Shown: piece after piece, positions 54,679-63,400 of the stretch
Layout: each line of letters opens with the position of its first letter
Position numbering within the stretch: position 1 is the first letter of the stretch
NCBI GenBank assembly: GCA_008501735.1
Contig: QQUF01000009.1
Span: 20,862 to 84,861 of the forward strand
Reading direction: 5' to 3'
Length of the DNA: 64,000 bases
DNA from: Calditrichota bacterium
GTDB lineage: Bacteria; CLD3
Notes under the pieces: generated by a model
What the model saw: only the letters and a program-made list of their open reading frames with translations
What the model was told of the DNA's origin: nothing
Database searches by the model: none
Program-made: the position numbers and the translations under genes

Positions 54679-55194
54679 ATGAAAAGAATGAAAACAATTA
54701 CAATCGGGTTATTAATGCTCTTAGCTTCATTTGCATTTGCAGATAATATCCTTGTAGAAGTTCACGAAGCTAAAGAAGGTAAAAAGCTCTACTACAGAGT
54801 CGGAACTATGGGAACAAGTTCTGTTGATGTTGTTTGGGGAACAGCTACTGAATACACTAGCGGAAAAAGTCCTAAAGTAGCAATGAGTGGAGAATATGTA
54901 GTTATTATCCACCAAGGTTACAATAACGAAGATTTATATTGCACAGTAGGTGTTATTAACGCTGCAAACAAATCAATTGATTTAGGACAGCCAGCTCGAT
55001 TTATCAAAAAAGGTGCTAGACCTTCAATTGCACTTAAAGGAAAAGATGTTGTTGTAACTTACCAAAAAGTAGGTTCTGAGTCTTTACTTTATATGGTTGG
55101 ATCTCTTGAGCCTGAAAACAGAAAAATCGTTTTTGCTGCTGAGAAAAAATACGAAAGTGGAAACAGACCAGCTGTTGCAATGGAAGCAAAATAA
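54679..55194 (+). CDS. Short secreted protein of three beta-propeller-like repeats
   Basis: 171 residues with a signal peptide (about 1-21, ending AFAD). The mature protein is two and a half copies of a roughly 48-residue unit: LYYRVGTM...VAMSGEYVVIIHQG, LYCTVGVI...IALKGKDVVVTYQ and LLYMVGSL...VAMEAK, where the last stops before its final strand. The unit resembles a blade of a sugar-binding or sialidase-type beta-propeller, too few to close a ring in one chain, so oligomers or truncation are implied. Function unknown. It sits at the 3' end of the signalling island and may be its output or a separate gene. A strong terminator follows. Confidence 0.78.
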   Translation: MKRMKTITIGLLMLLASFAFADNILVEVHEAKEGKKLYYRVGTMGTSSVDVVWGTATEYTSGKSPKVAMSGEYVVIIHQGYNNEDLYCTVGVINAANKSIDLGQPARFIKKGARPSIALKGKDVVVTYQKVGSESLLYMVGSLEPENRKIVFAAEKKYESGNRPAVAMEAK

Positions 55195-55215
55195 GAATAA
55201 AATGATTTTTATTTT

Positions 55216-55250
55216 AAAGCCTCAAAGGAAATTCCTTTGAGGCTTTTTTT
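55216..55250. terminator. Strong bidirectional terminator
   Basis: AAAGCCTCAAAGG (55216-55228) pairs with CCTTTGAGGCTTT (55234-55246) over a 5-base loop, followed by a run of Ts on the plus strand and a matching A-rich flank on the other. It ends the signalling-island end gene and lies directly after the stop of the convergent arginine deiminase gene. Confidence 0.85.
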
Positions 55251-56544
55251 ATGCTCTAATTATTGGGCAAGTAAGACATCTTGGTCCGCCTCTTCCTCTC
55301 GAAAGTTCGTAACCAAATATCGTAATTGCCATCTTTCTACTAAAATCATTTAAGAATAAATCGGCATTTCTTACAAACTCATCTGATGAAATTACTTCAT
55401 AGCCAACTTTGTTTAGTTCTTTCAAGGTATGTTTATTTCTCTCATACATTAATATTTTCCCAGGTGCAATAGCAAAAGCATTTGCTCCGTCAGACCATTG
55501 TTCACGAGCTTGGTGAATTGGGTTTGAGCCACCACAAATGATTGGATTAAGGTGTAAATTATCTTGCTCTAAAACACGAATTAAATTTGAACCAACGGGA
55601 TTCTTATGTTCAAATTTCTTTTCATCAGAAGTAAAACGGTAAATGTTTAAGTGTAAATCATCAGTTCCCTCTGCAAGAATAATTGGAGAAAAAGTTAAAC
55701 ATTCATCTATGTTTGTTCTTGTGAAAATTGTATCTAAATGCATAGTTGCACGTTTCTTGGGCATATCAACTGCATAAATCACTTCAAAACCTTGTGCAAA
55801 AATTTGAGGAGCTAAATGTTTTACGACATCAAATCTTGTTCTTTCACTAATTCCGATTAAAACAATTTTGTCAGAAATGACTAAAATATCACCGCCTTCA
55901 ACAGTCAATTTTTTCTCTGTTCCTTGAAGGTCAATAATTTCACATTCTGCAAAAGCTTTGTGGTTCTGAATAATTGTTCGGCTTAAAAGCATATCTCTTT
56001 TACGTGCATTTTCACTTGCATAACTAAGTACAAACGCATTTCCAACTGCAGCAACTAAGTCTCTTGCAAACATTGTGTTAGGAAGTGGCCAATTCAAGAC
56101 TTTCTCGTAATTATTAGGTAAGTAACCACTCATAAGAACGAAAGAAAGCTCGTGTGGGTCAAGATTGTTTTGCATTAATTTTTTATGCTTATCAGAAACT
56201 TTCCAACCGTAAGATTTTTCTTGGTTTACGATTTTATCAATGAGTTCGATTTTGACTTTTTCATAGTGTAAAACTCCTTCGAGGAGTTGAGTAAAATCAT
56301 AAACATTTTCATAGCCACAAGTTGCAACCAAAACATCTTTCAAATGTGCGTGGTCTTGTTGCATTCTCGAAAGCAAAACTATGTCATCAAAAAGCAAGTA
56401 ATCTGGGTTTGCAATAATTTGCCCGTCTTTTTCGATGTACTCAGCAACATTATTTGGTTCTACAAAATTATGTTCACGTCCAGGACTGTGAATCATAATT
56501 TTTTGTAAACGGCTGATTTCTGAGAAAATATTTACTTTATGCAT
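55249..56544 (-). CDS. arcA: Arginine deiminase
   Basis: 431 residues. Landmarks are RLQKIMIHSPGREHNFVEP, the FARD motif (MFARDLVAAV), TVEGGDILVISDKIVLIGISERT, the catalytic His in MHLDTIFT and the catalytic Cys near the end in RGGPRCLTCPI. The enzyme converts arginine to citrulline and ammonia, the first step of the arginine deiminase pathway or of acid/ammonia physiology. No arcB, arcC or transporter is adjacent; instead it follows murE by 5 bases, an unusual partnership. A length of 431 is slightly longer than the usual roughly 410. Confidence 0.93.
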   Translation of the reverse strand: MHKVNIFSEISRLQKIMIHSPGREHNFVEPNNVAEYIEKDGQIIANPDYLLFDDIVLLSRMQQDHAHLKDVLVATCGYENVYDFTQLLEGVLHYEKVKIELIDKIVNQEKSYGWKVSDKHKKLMQNNLDPHELSFVLMSGYLPNNYEKVLNWPLPNTMFARDLVAAVGNAFVLSYASENARKRDMLLSRTIIQNHKAFAECEIIDLQGTEKKLTVEGGDILVISDKIVLIGISERTRFDVVKHLAPQIFAQGFEVIYAVDMPKKRATMHLDTIFTRTNIDECLTFSPIILAEGTDDLHLNIYRFTSDEKKFEHKNPVGSNLIRVLEQDNLHLNPIICGGSNPIHQAREQWSDGANAFAIAPGKILMYERNKHTLKELNKVGYEVISSDEFVRNADLFLNDFSRKMAITIFGYELSRGRGGPRCLTCPIIRA

Positions 56545-56549
56545 TATTT

Positions 56550-58004
56550 TTAATTCCTTTCAAATGCTTTTCTAATTTCTTCCCTGTCATCGAAATGAGA
56601 TTTTTCTCTTCCGATGATTTGGTAAGTTTCGTGTCCTTTGCCTGCAACAATTAAAACATCTCCCAAATTTAATATTTTAACTCCAAATCCAATTGCTTCT
56701 TTTCGGTTTGGAATCACTTGGTAAGAATTTGCTTCAAGTCCTTTGACGATATTTTCGATAATTCCTAATGGATTTTCCGTCCTCGGATTGTCAGAAGTAA
56801 TGATTACTTTGTCTGCTAATTCTGTTGCAATTTTTCCCATCAAAGGTCTTTTCTCTTTGTCTCTATCTCCTCCGCAACCAAACACGAGAATAATTTTTCC
56901 ATTTGTAACTTCTCGAACAGAAAGAATTATCTTTTCTAGAGCATCAGGAGTGTGGGCATAATCTACAATTGCAGTTAGTTTATTTTTGCGAATAATTTCG
57001 AAACGCCCTTCGACTGTTTGGACTTTTTCAAGTGATTCAATAATTATTCTTTTGTTGAGTTGTAAGGTGAAGATTGTAAGTAAAGAAGCTAAAGTATTAC
57101 TTAGATTGAATTTTCCCAATAAATTTGTTCTAACATTATAGTTCGAATCGTCAAAAACCAATTTGAAACTTGTTCCTCCCAAATCAAATTTTGGACTTGA
57201 GGCTGTCAAATCTGCCTTAGGACTTTGCCCATAAGTAAAAGTTTTTGCTTTAGTAACTTTTCTAAAAAAATTAGAATTTATGTCATCTTCATTCAAAATT
57301 GCAAAAGAATCTTCTGATAAATTTTCAAATAAAATGGCTTTAGCTTCACGATAATTTTCCATTGTTTTATGAAAATCAAGGTGGTCTTGAGTGAGATTTG
57401 TAAAAACTCCAATCTTGAAATTTAGCCCAAAAACTCTGTCCATTGAAAGTGAGTGTGAAGAAACTTCCATAATTACAACTTTTACGTCCTCACAAACCAT
57501 TTTAGCAAAAAGTTGGTGAAGTTCCAAAGATTCAGGAGTTGTGTGAGATGCTTCTAACTTTTCTTCTCCGATGTAGTAACCTGTTGTTCCGACCAAGCCT
57601 GTTTTCACCTCCATCGAATCCAAAAGTGATTTAAGAATGAAAGAGGTTGTTGTCTTTCCATTCGTTCCAGTAATTCCAATTAATGTGAGTTTCTCGGCAG
57701 GATTTCCATAAAAAGCAGAAGATAGTAGGGCTAAAACCTTGCGAGATTGTTTGACTTTGAGAACTGTAATTCCTTTGGGAACTTCTACTTCATCTTCAAG
57801 AATTATTACCGAAGCACCTTTTTGAATTGCTTGGCAAATGAAAATGTGACCGTCTGTTTGGAAACCTTTTATCGCAACAAAAAGCGAATCATTTACAACG
57901 GTTCGTGAGTCGTAATGAATGCTTGAAATTGCAGGTTCAAGTTCACCCTGCAAAAGTTCAAATTCAATATTTTTGAGAAGTTCTTTAAGAAGCAAATTAG
58001 ACAA
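56550..58004 (-). CDS. murE: UDP-MurNAc-L-Ala-D-Glu:meso-DAP ligase MurE
   Basis: 484 residues from TTG (58004), overlapping the cyclase-like gene by 8 bases; a TTG 9 bases downstream is an alternative. The N-terminal domain (SIHYDSRTVVNDSLFVAIKG) precedes the ATP-binding P-loop GITGTNGKTTTSF and the helix TTPESLELHQLF. NPRTENP with the preceding Asp (DNPR) is the motif that selects meso-diaminopimelate over lysine, then GKGHETYQ. It adds the third residue to the peptidoglycan stem. It lies away from the ftsI-rsmH cluster, so the division/cell-wall cluster is split here. Confidence 0.96.
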   Translation of the reverse strand: MSNLLLKELLKNIEFELLQGELEPAISSIHYDSRTVVNDSLFVAIKGFQTDGHIFICQAIQKGASVIILEDEVEVPKGITVLKVKQSRKVLALLSSAFYGNPAEKLTLIGITGTNGKTTTSFILKSLLDSMEVKTGLVGTTGYYIGEEKLEASHTTPESLELHQLFAKMVCEDVKVVIMEVSSHSLSMDRVFGLNFKIGVFTNLTQDHLDFHKTMENYREAKAILFENLSEDSFAILNEDDINSNFFRKVTKAKTFTYGQSPKADLTASSPKFDLGGTSFKLVFDDSNYNVRTNLLGKFNLSNTLASLLTIFTLQLNKRIIIESLEKVQTVEGRFEIIRKNKLTAIVDYAHTPDALEKIILSVREVTNGKIILVFGCGGDRDKEKRPLMGKIATELADKVIITSDNPRTENPLGIIENIVKGLEANSYQVIPNRKEAIGFGVKILNLGDVLIVAGKGHETYQIIGREKSHFDDREEIRKAFERN

Positions 58005-58479
58005 AGCCTTTTTTAATAAAGTTTTTCAAATCTTCAGAAAGCACAAAATCACCATCAGTTAACAAAGCTGCTTTGTTAACTGTATTACCAAAAACATCAA
58101 ACCTTTTGTCTGTTTCAGTTCCGATTTCGCCACAAGCAACTTCACCAAAATTAGCTTTGATACTTAAAGTTAAATCTTTACCAAAATTTAAGAGAAATTT
58201 ATCAATTTGTGATTGCAGTTCTTTGAGCGAATCAACACCTTCTTTGACAAAATTTTCGTCAAAAACAATGAGCATAGAGTCACCCATAAATTTTACAATT
58301 TTACCACTTTGATATTTTGAAATGACATTGCCTGAATGAAGATAAAATTCACTTAGGAATTTAAAAATTTCACTTGGGTTTTTCCTAGAACAGAATTTTA
58401 CAAAGCCGTTAATGTCCGCAAATGCAACTAGCATTTTACAGGTTTTAGAAGAGTTCTTGTGCATTGTTCCTCTCTTCAT
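57997..58479 (-). CDS. Class III nucleotidyl cyclase-like protein, arginine missing
   Basis: 160 residues, a lone cyclase homology domain with no sensor part. The metal Asp22 (FADINGF) and the second Asp67 (KFMGDSML) are present. The transition-state Asn (VNKAALL, Asn135) is in place, but the conserved Arg of the VNxAARL motif is replaced by Leu139. The substrate-selecting Lys may be at about 63. It is thus either inactive or atypical, perhaps a binding or regulatory protein. The start could also be the ATG at 58464 (GAGGA just before). The overlap with murE by 8 bases suggests translational coupling to cell-wall synthesis. Confidence 0.83.
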   Translation of the reverse strand: MKRGTMHKNSSKTCKMLVAFADINGFVKFCSRKNPSEIFKFLSEFYLHSGNVISKYQSGKIVKFMGDSMLIVFDENFVKEGVDSLKELQSQIDKFLLNFGKDLTLSIKANFGEVACGEIGTETDKRFDVFGNTVNKAALLTDGDFVLSEDLKNFIKKGFV

Positions 58480-58513
58480 TTTTTATGAAGATTCTTTCTT
58501 TTTCTTTGTAAAC

Positions 58514-58545
58514 AAAAAAAGCCACAGGAAAAATTCCTGCGGCTT
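58514..58545 (-). terminator. Rho-independent terminator after ahcY
   Basis: On the minus strand AAGCCGCAGGAA pairs with TTCCTGTGGCTT (one G-U pair, plus positions 58545-58519) with a TTTTTTT run behind. It ends the ahcY transcript ahead of the cyclase-murE-arcA operon. Confidence 0.75.
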
Positions 58546-58616
58546 CAAATTTAACGATTTTACTTCAAATTAAGAAGCAAATCTCAAAGAAATAATCTCT
58601 TGAAAATCTTAAAAGA

Positions 58617-59927
58617 TTAATATCTGTAATATTCAGGTTTGTAAGGACCTTCGACCTTTACACCGATGTATTCAGCTTGGTCTGGTCTTAAAGTTTCTAA
58701 CTCAACACCGATTTTTGCCAAGTGAAGTCGAGCCACTTTTTCGTCTAAATGTTTTGGTAACATATAAACATCGTTGCCATAATTGTCTGAATTGTGCCAT
58801 AACTCAAGTTGAGCTAAAGTTTGGTTTGTAAAAGAGTTACTCATTACAAATGAAGGATGACCAGTTGCACAACCTAAATTCACTAAACGACCTTCTGCTA
58901 ACAAAATTACGTCTTTTCCATTGATGTTGTACATATCAACTTGTGGTTTTACAGTGTCTTTTGTGTGTCCGAAGTTATCGTTTAACCAAGCAACGTCAAT
59001 TTCATTGTCAAAGTGACCAATGTTACAAACGATTGCTTTGTCTTTCATTTTTTCAAAATGACGACCTAAAATGATGTCTTTGTTTCCAGTTGTTGTAACA
59101 ACGATGTCAGCTTCTGAAACTGCGTTGTCCATTGTTTTAACTGCAAATCCGTCCATTGCTGCTTGCAAAGCACAAATTGGGTCAATTTCTGTAACAATTA
59201 CTCTTGCTCCAGCACCTCTTAAAGAAGCAGCAGAACCTTTCCCAACATCTCCGTAACCAGCAACAACTGCAACTTTTCCAGCCATCATTACATCAGTTGC
59301 TCTTCTAATTGCATCAACCAAAGATTCTTTACAACCGTATTTGTTGTCAAATTTTGATTTTGTAACTGAGTCGTTTACGTTAATTGCAGGCATTGGTAAA
59401 GTTCCGTTTTTCACTCTGTCGTAAAGTCTGTGAACACCTGTTGTAGTTTCTTCAGAAAGACCTTTAATGTCTTTTACTAATTCTGGGTATCTGTCAAGAA
59501 CCATATTTGTTAAATCGCCACCATCGTCCAAAATCATATTTAATGGTTGACCATCTTTGAAGTGTAAAGTTTGTTCGATACACCAATCAAATTCTTCTTC
59601 GTTCATTCCTTTCCAAGCGAAAACAGGAATTCCAGCAGCAGCAATCGCAGCAGCAGCGTGGTCTTGAGTTGAGAAAATATTACAAGATGACCACGTAACT
59701 TCTGCTCCAAGGTGAACTAAAGTTTCAATTAAAACAGCAGTTTGGATTGTCATATGAAGACAACCTGCAATTCTTGCACCTGCAAGTGGTTTGCTATCTC
59801 CGTATTCTGTACGTAAAGACATTAAACCTGGCATTTCAGCTTCCGCTAAAGTGATTTCTTTTCTTCCCCAATCTGCGAGGGAAATATCTTTTACTTTGTA
59901 AGGTAATTTGTCGATTTGAACTGACAT
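58617..59927 (-). CDS. ahcY: Adenosylhomocysteinase
   Basis: 436 residues, the usual length. Present are the substrate region [31 protein letters not shown], the NAD-binding [47 protein letters not shown] and the C-terminal YKPEYYRY. It splits S-adenosylhomocysteine into adenosine and homocysteine, removing the inhibitor of methyltransferases such as RsmH. It is apparently monocistronic, with AAAGGA 6 bases before the ATG and its own terminator. No SAH-riboswitch-like structure was seen in the AT-rich leader. Confidence 0.97.
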   Translation of the reverse strand: MSVQIDKLPYKVKDISLADWGRKEITLAEAEMPGLMSLRTEYGDSKPLAGARIAGCLHMTIQTAVLIETLVHLGAEVTWSSCNIFSTQDHAAAAIAAAGIPVFAWKGMNEEEFDWCIEQTLHFKDGQPLNMILDDGGDLTNMVLDRYPELVKDIKGLSEETTTGVHRLYDRVKNGTLPMPAINVNDSVTKSKFDNKYGCKESLVDAIRRATDVMMAGKVAVVAGYGDVGKGSAASLRGAGARVIVTEIDPICALQAAMDGFAVKTMDNAVSEADIVVTTTGNKDIILGRHFEKMKDKAIVCNIGHFDNEIDVAWLNDNFGHTKDTVKPQVDMYNINGKDVILLAEGRLVNLGCATGHPSFVMSNSFTNQTLAQLELWHNSDNYGNDVYMLPKHLDEKVARLHLAKIGVELETLRPDQAEYIGVKVEGPYKPEYYRY

Positions 59928-60118
59928 TTATTCGTCCTTTGTTAATATTTGAGTTAAGTATTTTTCAAAATTTTCAATTTTAATACAAGTCTTGTTTTAA
60001 AACCTTTCGCCAAAAATCCCAAAAAATTTATTTATCAAATCTTATTTCTTAGAAAAATTTAATTTTTTCTGAAAGTTAAAGCTCTAAACTTTTTTTAAAA
60101 TCCTCTAAACAAAGATTT

Positions 60119-60241
60119 GTGATTAATAAGCAAGATATAATTGACATCAAAAAAGATTGTGTCAGAGTAGACTACGAACTCCAAGAAATCGGAGAACCAA
60201 ACCTCGAAAAAGTTTTAGAAGATTTTTGGAAGAAACACTAA
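60119..60241 (+). CDS. Possible small protein of 40 residues
   Basis: A GTG-started frame of 40 codons, INKQDIIDIKKDCVRVDYEL then QEIGEPNLEKVLEDFWKKH, has a soluble helical, acidic-basic composition and ends immediately before three hairpins. The frame has no clear ribosome-binding site and no family was recognised. It could be a genuine small protein or a chance frame. The rest of 59928-60118 shows no gene. Confidence 0.3.
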   Translation: MINKQDIIDIKKDCVRVDYELQEIGEPNLEKVLEDFWKKH

Positions 60242-60247
60242 ACTGCG

Positions 60248-60328
60248 AAAAGAGTGAGATTCCGACTCAAAGTCGGGCTCTCACTCTTTTCCGAAAACTG
60301 AGAGCCTCACTACGAGTGAGAAGCTCAG
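60248..60328. repeat. Pair of intergenic hairpins sharing the CCGACT/AGTCGG core
   Basis: AAAAGAGTGAGA (60248-60259) and TCTCACTCTTTT (60279-60290) frame the inner stem CCGACT/AGTCGG. A second hairpin, CTGAG...CCTCACT/AGTGAG...CTCAG, follows at 60298-60328. The inner core is shared with the palindrome at 19932-19987, which suggests one family of intergenic palindromes. The first could also act as a terminator (TTTT tail). Confidence 0.6.
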
Positions 60329-60340
60329 AAAACCAATTTT

Positions 60341-60378
60341 AGCCCTAACAGGTTTTCAAAACCTGTTAGGGCTTTTAG
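60341..60378 (+). terminator. Strong hairpin terminator
   Basis: AGCCCTAACAGGTTTT (60341-60356) and its exact complement (60358-60373), separated by one base, are followed by TTTTAG. It stands between the small frame and the giant protein gene. Confidence 0.75.
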
Positions 60379-60455
60379 CTTGAAACCACACTTTTTTCGG
60401 CTTAACTTTAGAAGATTAATTTTTACAAATTTCAAAGATTTTGAGGATAAATAAA

Positions 60456-63400
60456 ATGAAGAAATGCCTATTTAGTTTTGTTTTGGTGCTTTGGGCAAGT
60501 TGTGCTTTTGCTGCATTAATCACTTATTCCACATATATAGGATCTAGTGGTTCTGACAAAAGTACTGATATAGATGTTAATGATAATGGTGAAGCATTCA
60601 TTATCGGATTGACTGCTTCAAGCGGATTTCCAACAACAGCAGGTTCTTATCAAACTTCTAATAATGGTGGAAGTTGGGATATTTTTGTTACTAAAATAAC
60701 AAATGATGGATCTTCCTTAGGGTACTCTACCTTTCTTGGTGATTCTGGAGATGATAGAGGATTTGGAATAATACTTGACGGAACTGGAGATGCACTTTTG
60801 ACAGGAATTACAAATTCATTGAATTTTCCGATGCAGAATGCTTTCGATAATTCTTATAATGGCAATTATGATATTTTTGTTTCCAAAATTTCCTCAGATG
60901 GTTCAATGTTAATTTATTCTACTTTTCTTGGTGGTTCCGAAATCGATTACAGTTACGGAATTACATATGAAGGAAGTGGGAATTTTTTACTAACTGGAAA
61001 CACTGCTTCAATTGACTTCCCAACTCAGAATGCATTCGATAATTCTTATAATGGTGGAAATTATGATGTTTTTATTTCTAGGTTTACAAGTGATGGTTCA
61101 ACTCTAAATTATTCTACTTTTCTTGGTGGTTCGGGAGATGACTATGGTAGTGCAATTCAAACTGACTTTAATGGAGATATATTAATTACTGGGTTCACGA
61201 ATTCAACCAACTTTCCAACTCAAAACGCACTTGACAATTCTCAAAATGGTGGGACTTATGATGTTTTTGTTACCAAATTATTAGCAGATGGTTCTAGTTT
61301 AGATTATTCGACATACTTAGGTGATTCTGGAAATGAGAAAAGTAACGAAATTATTGTTGATGGGAATGGGAATGCCTTACTAATAGGAATTACCAATTCA
61401 GGAAACTTCCCAACACAAAATGCATTCGATTATTATCTAAATGGAAACTATGATATTTTCATTTCTAAAATTTCAAGCGATGGCTCAGCTCTGATTTATT
61501 CCACGTTCCTAGGCGGTTCTTCAAGTGATTACGGTTATGGGTTAGGGCTCGACGAAAGCGATAATATTTTATTAACAGGAATGACGTTGTCAAGTAACTT
61601 CCCAGTTCAGAATGCATATGATGACTCATATAATGGAAATGGTGATTTATTTATTACTCAATTAAATTCTTCAGGCTCTGCATTAGAATTTTCTACTTTT
61701 CTTGGTGGAAGCACAAATGAAACTCAAAGTGATTTTGGAGATCCTGCTGGTAATCCAGTTGTCTATAAAAATGGTAATCTGTACATTACTGGTACAAATG
61801 CCTCATACGGTTTCCCAACTACAAATGGTGCTTATAACGTAAGTTCTAATGGTGGAAGCGACGCAATAGTTGCAAGTTTCCAAATCAAAACAGGGGACTT
61901 GACACCAAATTCTTTAGTTTCTTCAACCTCAACTAATTCAGCACTTACTTACATTCCACAGATAAAAATATCAAATTTAGATTCAAGTATAATTTCAAAT
62001 ACAACGACTACAACAATGAAAATTTCTTTTAACGGAAATCAATTCTATTCTGACACTCAAATAGTTCCTGAAATTGCTCCTCTTTCCGACTCAACCGTAA
62101 CTTTTACTTCAATACTACCTTACAAAAGTGGGAATTATGAGGTTGTTGTGTTCACCGAATTTGGAGGTGACTCCAATACAAGTAACGACACCCTTTATAC
62201 AAATTTTGAAGTTATCGGAGACTTAGCAATTAATGAGTTTTTGCCAATTGGGAATTCAGCTTTCGACCCTACTTTTACAGAATTTTTTGAAATTGCTAAC
62301 ACAACAAACCAAGCTGTTGATATTTCGAATTGGACAATACGAAATTCACTTGGAAATGTAATTGCAGTCGCAAATGGAACAACGATTCCTGCAAATTCAT
62401 TTTTTGTCTTCACAAAATTTGACAACGGAATTTTGAATGGTGGAACTCCTTTTGATTACTTTTTCAATCCAACTGTTTTCACTTTGACTGACAATTCTGG
62501 CTACATTTTAGTCAAAGATTCAAATTCTCAAGTTGTGGATTCTGTAAATTATTTCGGTTGGAACAACATCACTCAAGGTGAAACATTCGAGAGAAAAAAT
62601 TACAAACTTGATTCAAGCGATGAAAACTCTTGGTGTCTTGGAACAACAGTATATGGAACAGAAAACAACAAAGGAACACCTGGAAGCATTTCTTCCTGTT
62701 TAGTTCAACTTATTAATGGTTATGTTTCTGATTATTCAGTTAATTTTGAGAATGTTATAGTTGATTCAACTTCTACTTTATCTATAACACTTTACTCAAA
62801 TGGAGATGGAATCCTGAATGTTAGCAGTCTTCAAATTTCGGGAAGTGGATTTTCAACTGACTTAACAAATGTTTCTGTTCTGACAGGAGATTCAACGACT
62901 TTTAATGTGAGTTTTACGCCGATTGATGATAGCAATGTTTCTGGAAGCCTTGAAATTTTTACAAACGATTGGAACACACCTTCTTACTCAATTTCCCTAA
63001 GTGGAAAAGGAGTTGATATTTTTCCGCCTTCTGAGATTTCAAACTTTGCTTTAGTCGAACACAACGGAACAAGTGTGAAACTTCGTTGGATAGCAACAGG
63101 CGACGACACAACAAGCGGAACTGCAACAAGTTATGAAATTCGACAAAGCACAAACGAAATCTCAGAACTAAATTTTGCTTCGGCAACTCTTGTTTCAAAC
63201 ATTCCAACTCCTTCTGCAAGCGGAACTTTAGACAGTGTAACAGTTACAGGTTTGACAAGCGGAACTCAGTACTACTTTGGAATCAAAGCAATTGACAACG
63301 ACGGAAACGAAAGCCCAATTTCAACTGCAAACAGTTTTGACAGACCTGAAATCACTTCGATTACTGACGTTCAAAACGACAACGGCGGAAACGTCAGAAT

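Noticed and set aside
59928-60118. Possible SAH riboswitch upstream of ahcY
   Set aside because: The leader is AT-rich with no GC-rich pseudoknot-like arrangement; nothing supports an SAH aptamer.
60157-60342. Plus-strand frame running through the hairpins
   Set aside because: It is rich in Arg/Ser from the palindromes; the other frame at 60119 is the better small-protein candidate.
60520-61860. Tandem DNA repeats considered as a non-coding array
   Set aside because: They are the SBBP repeats of an open frame that passes through the whole stretch.
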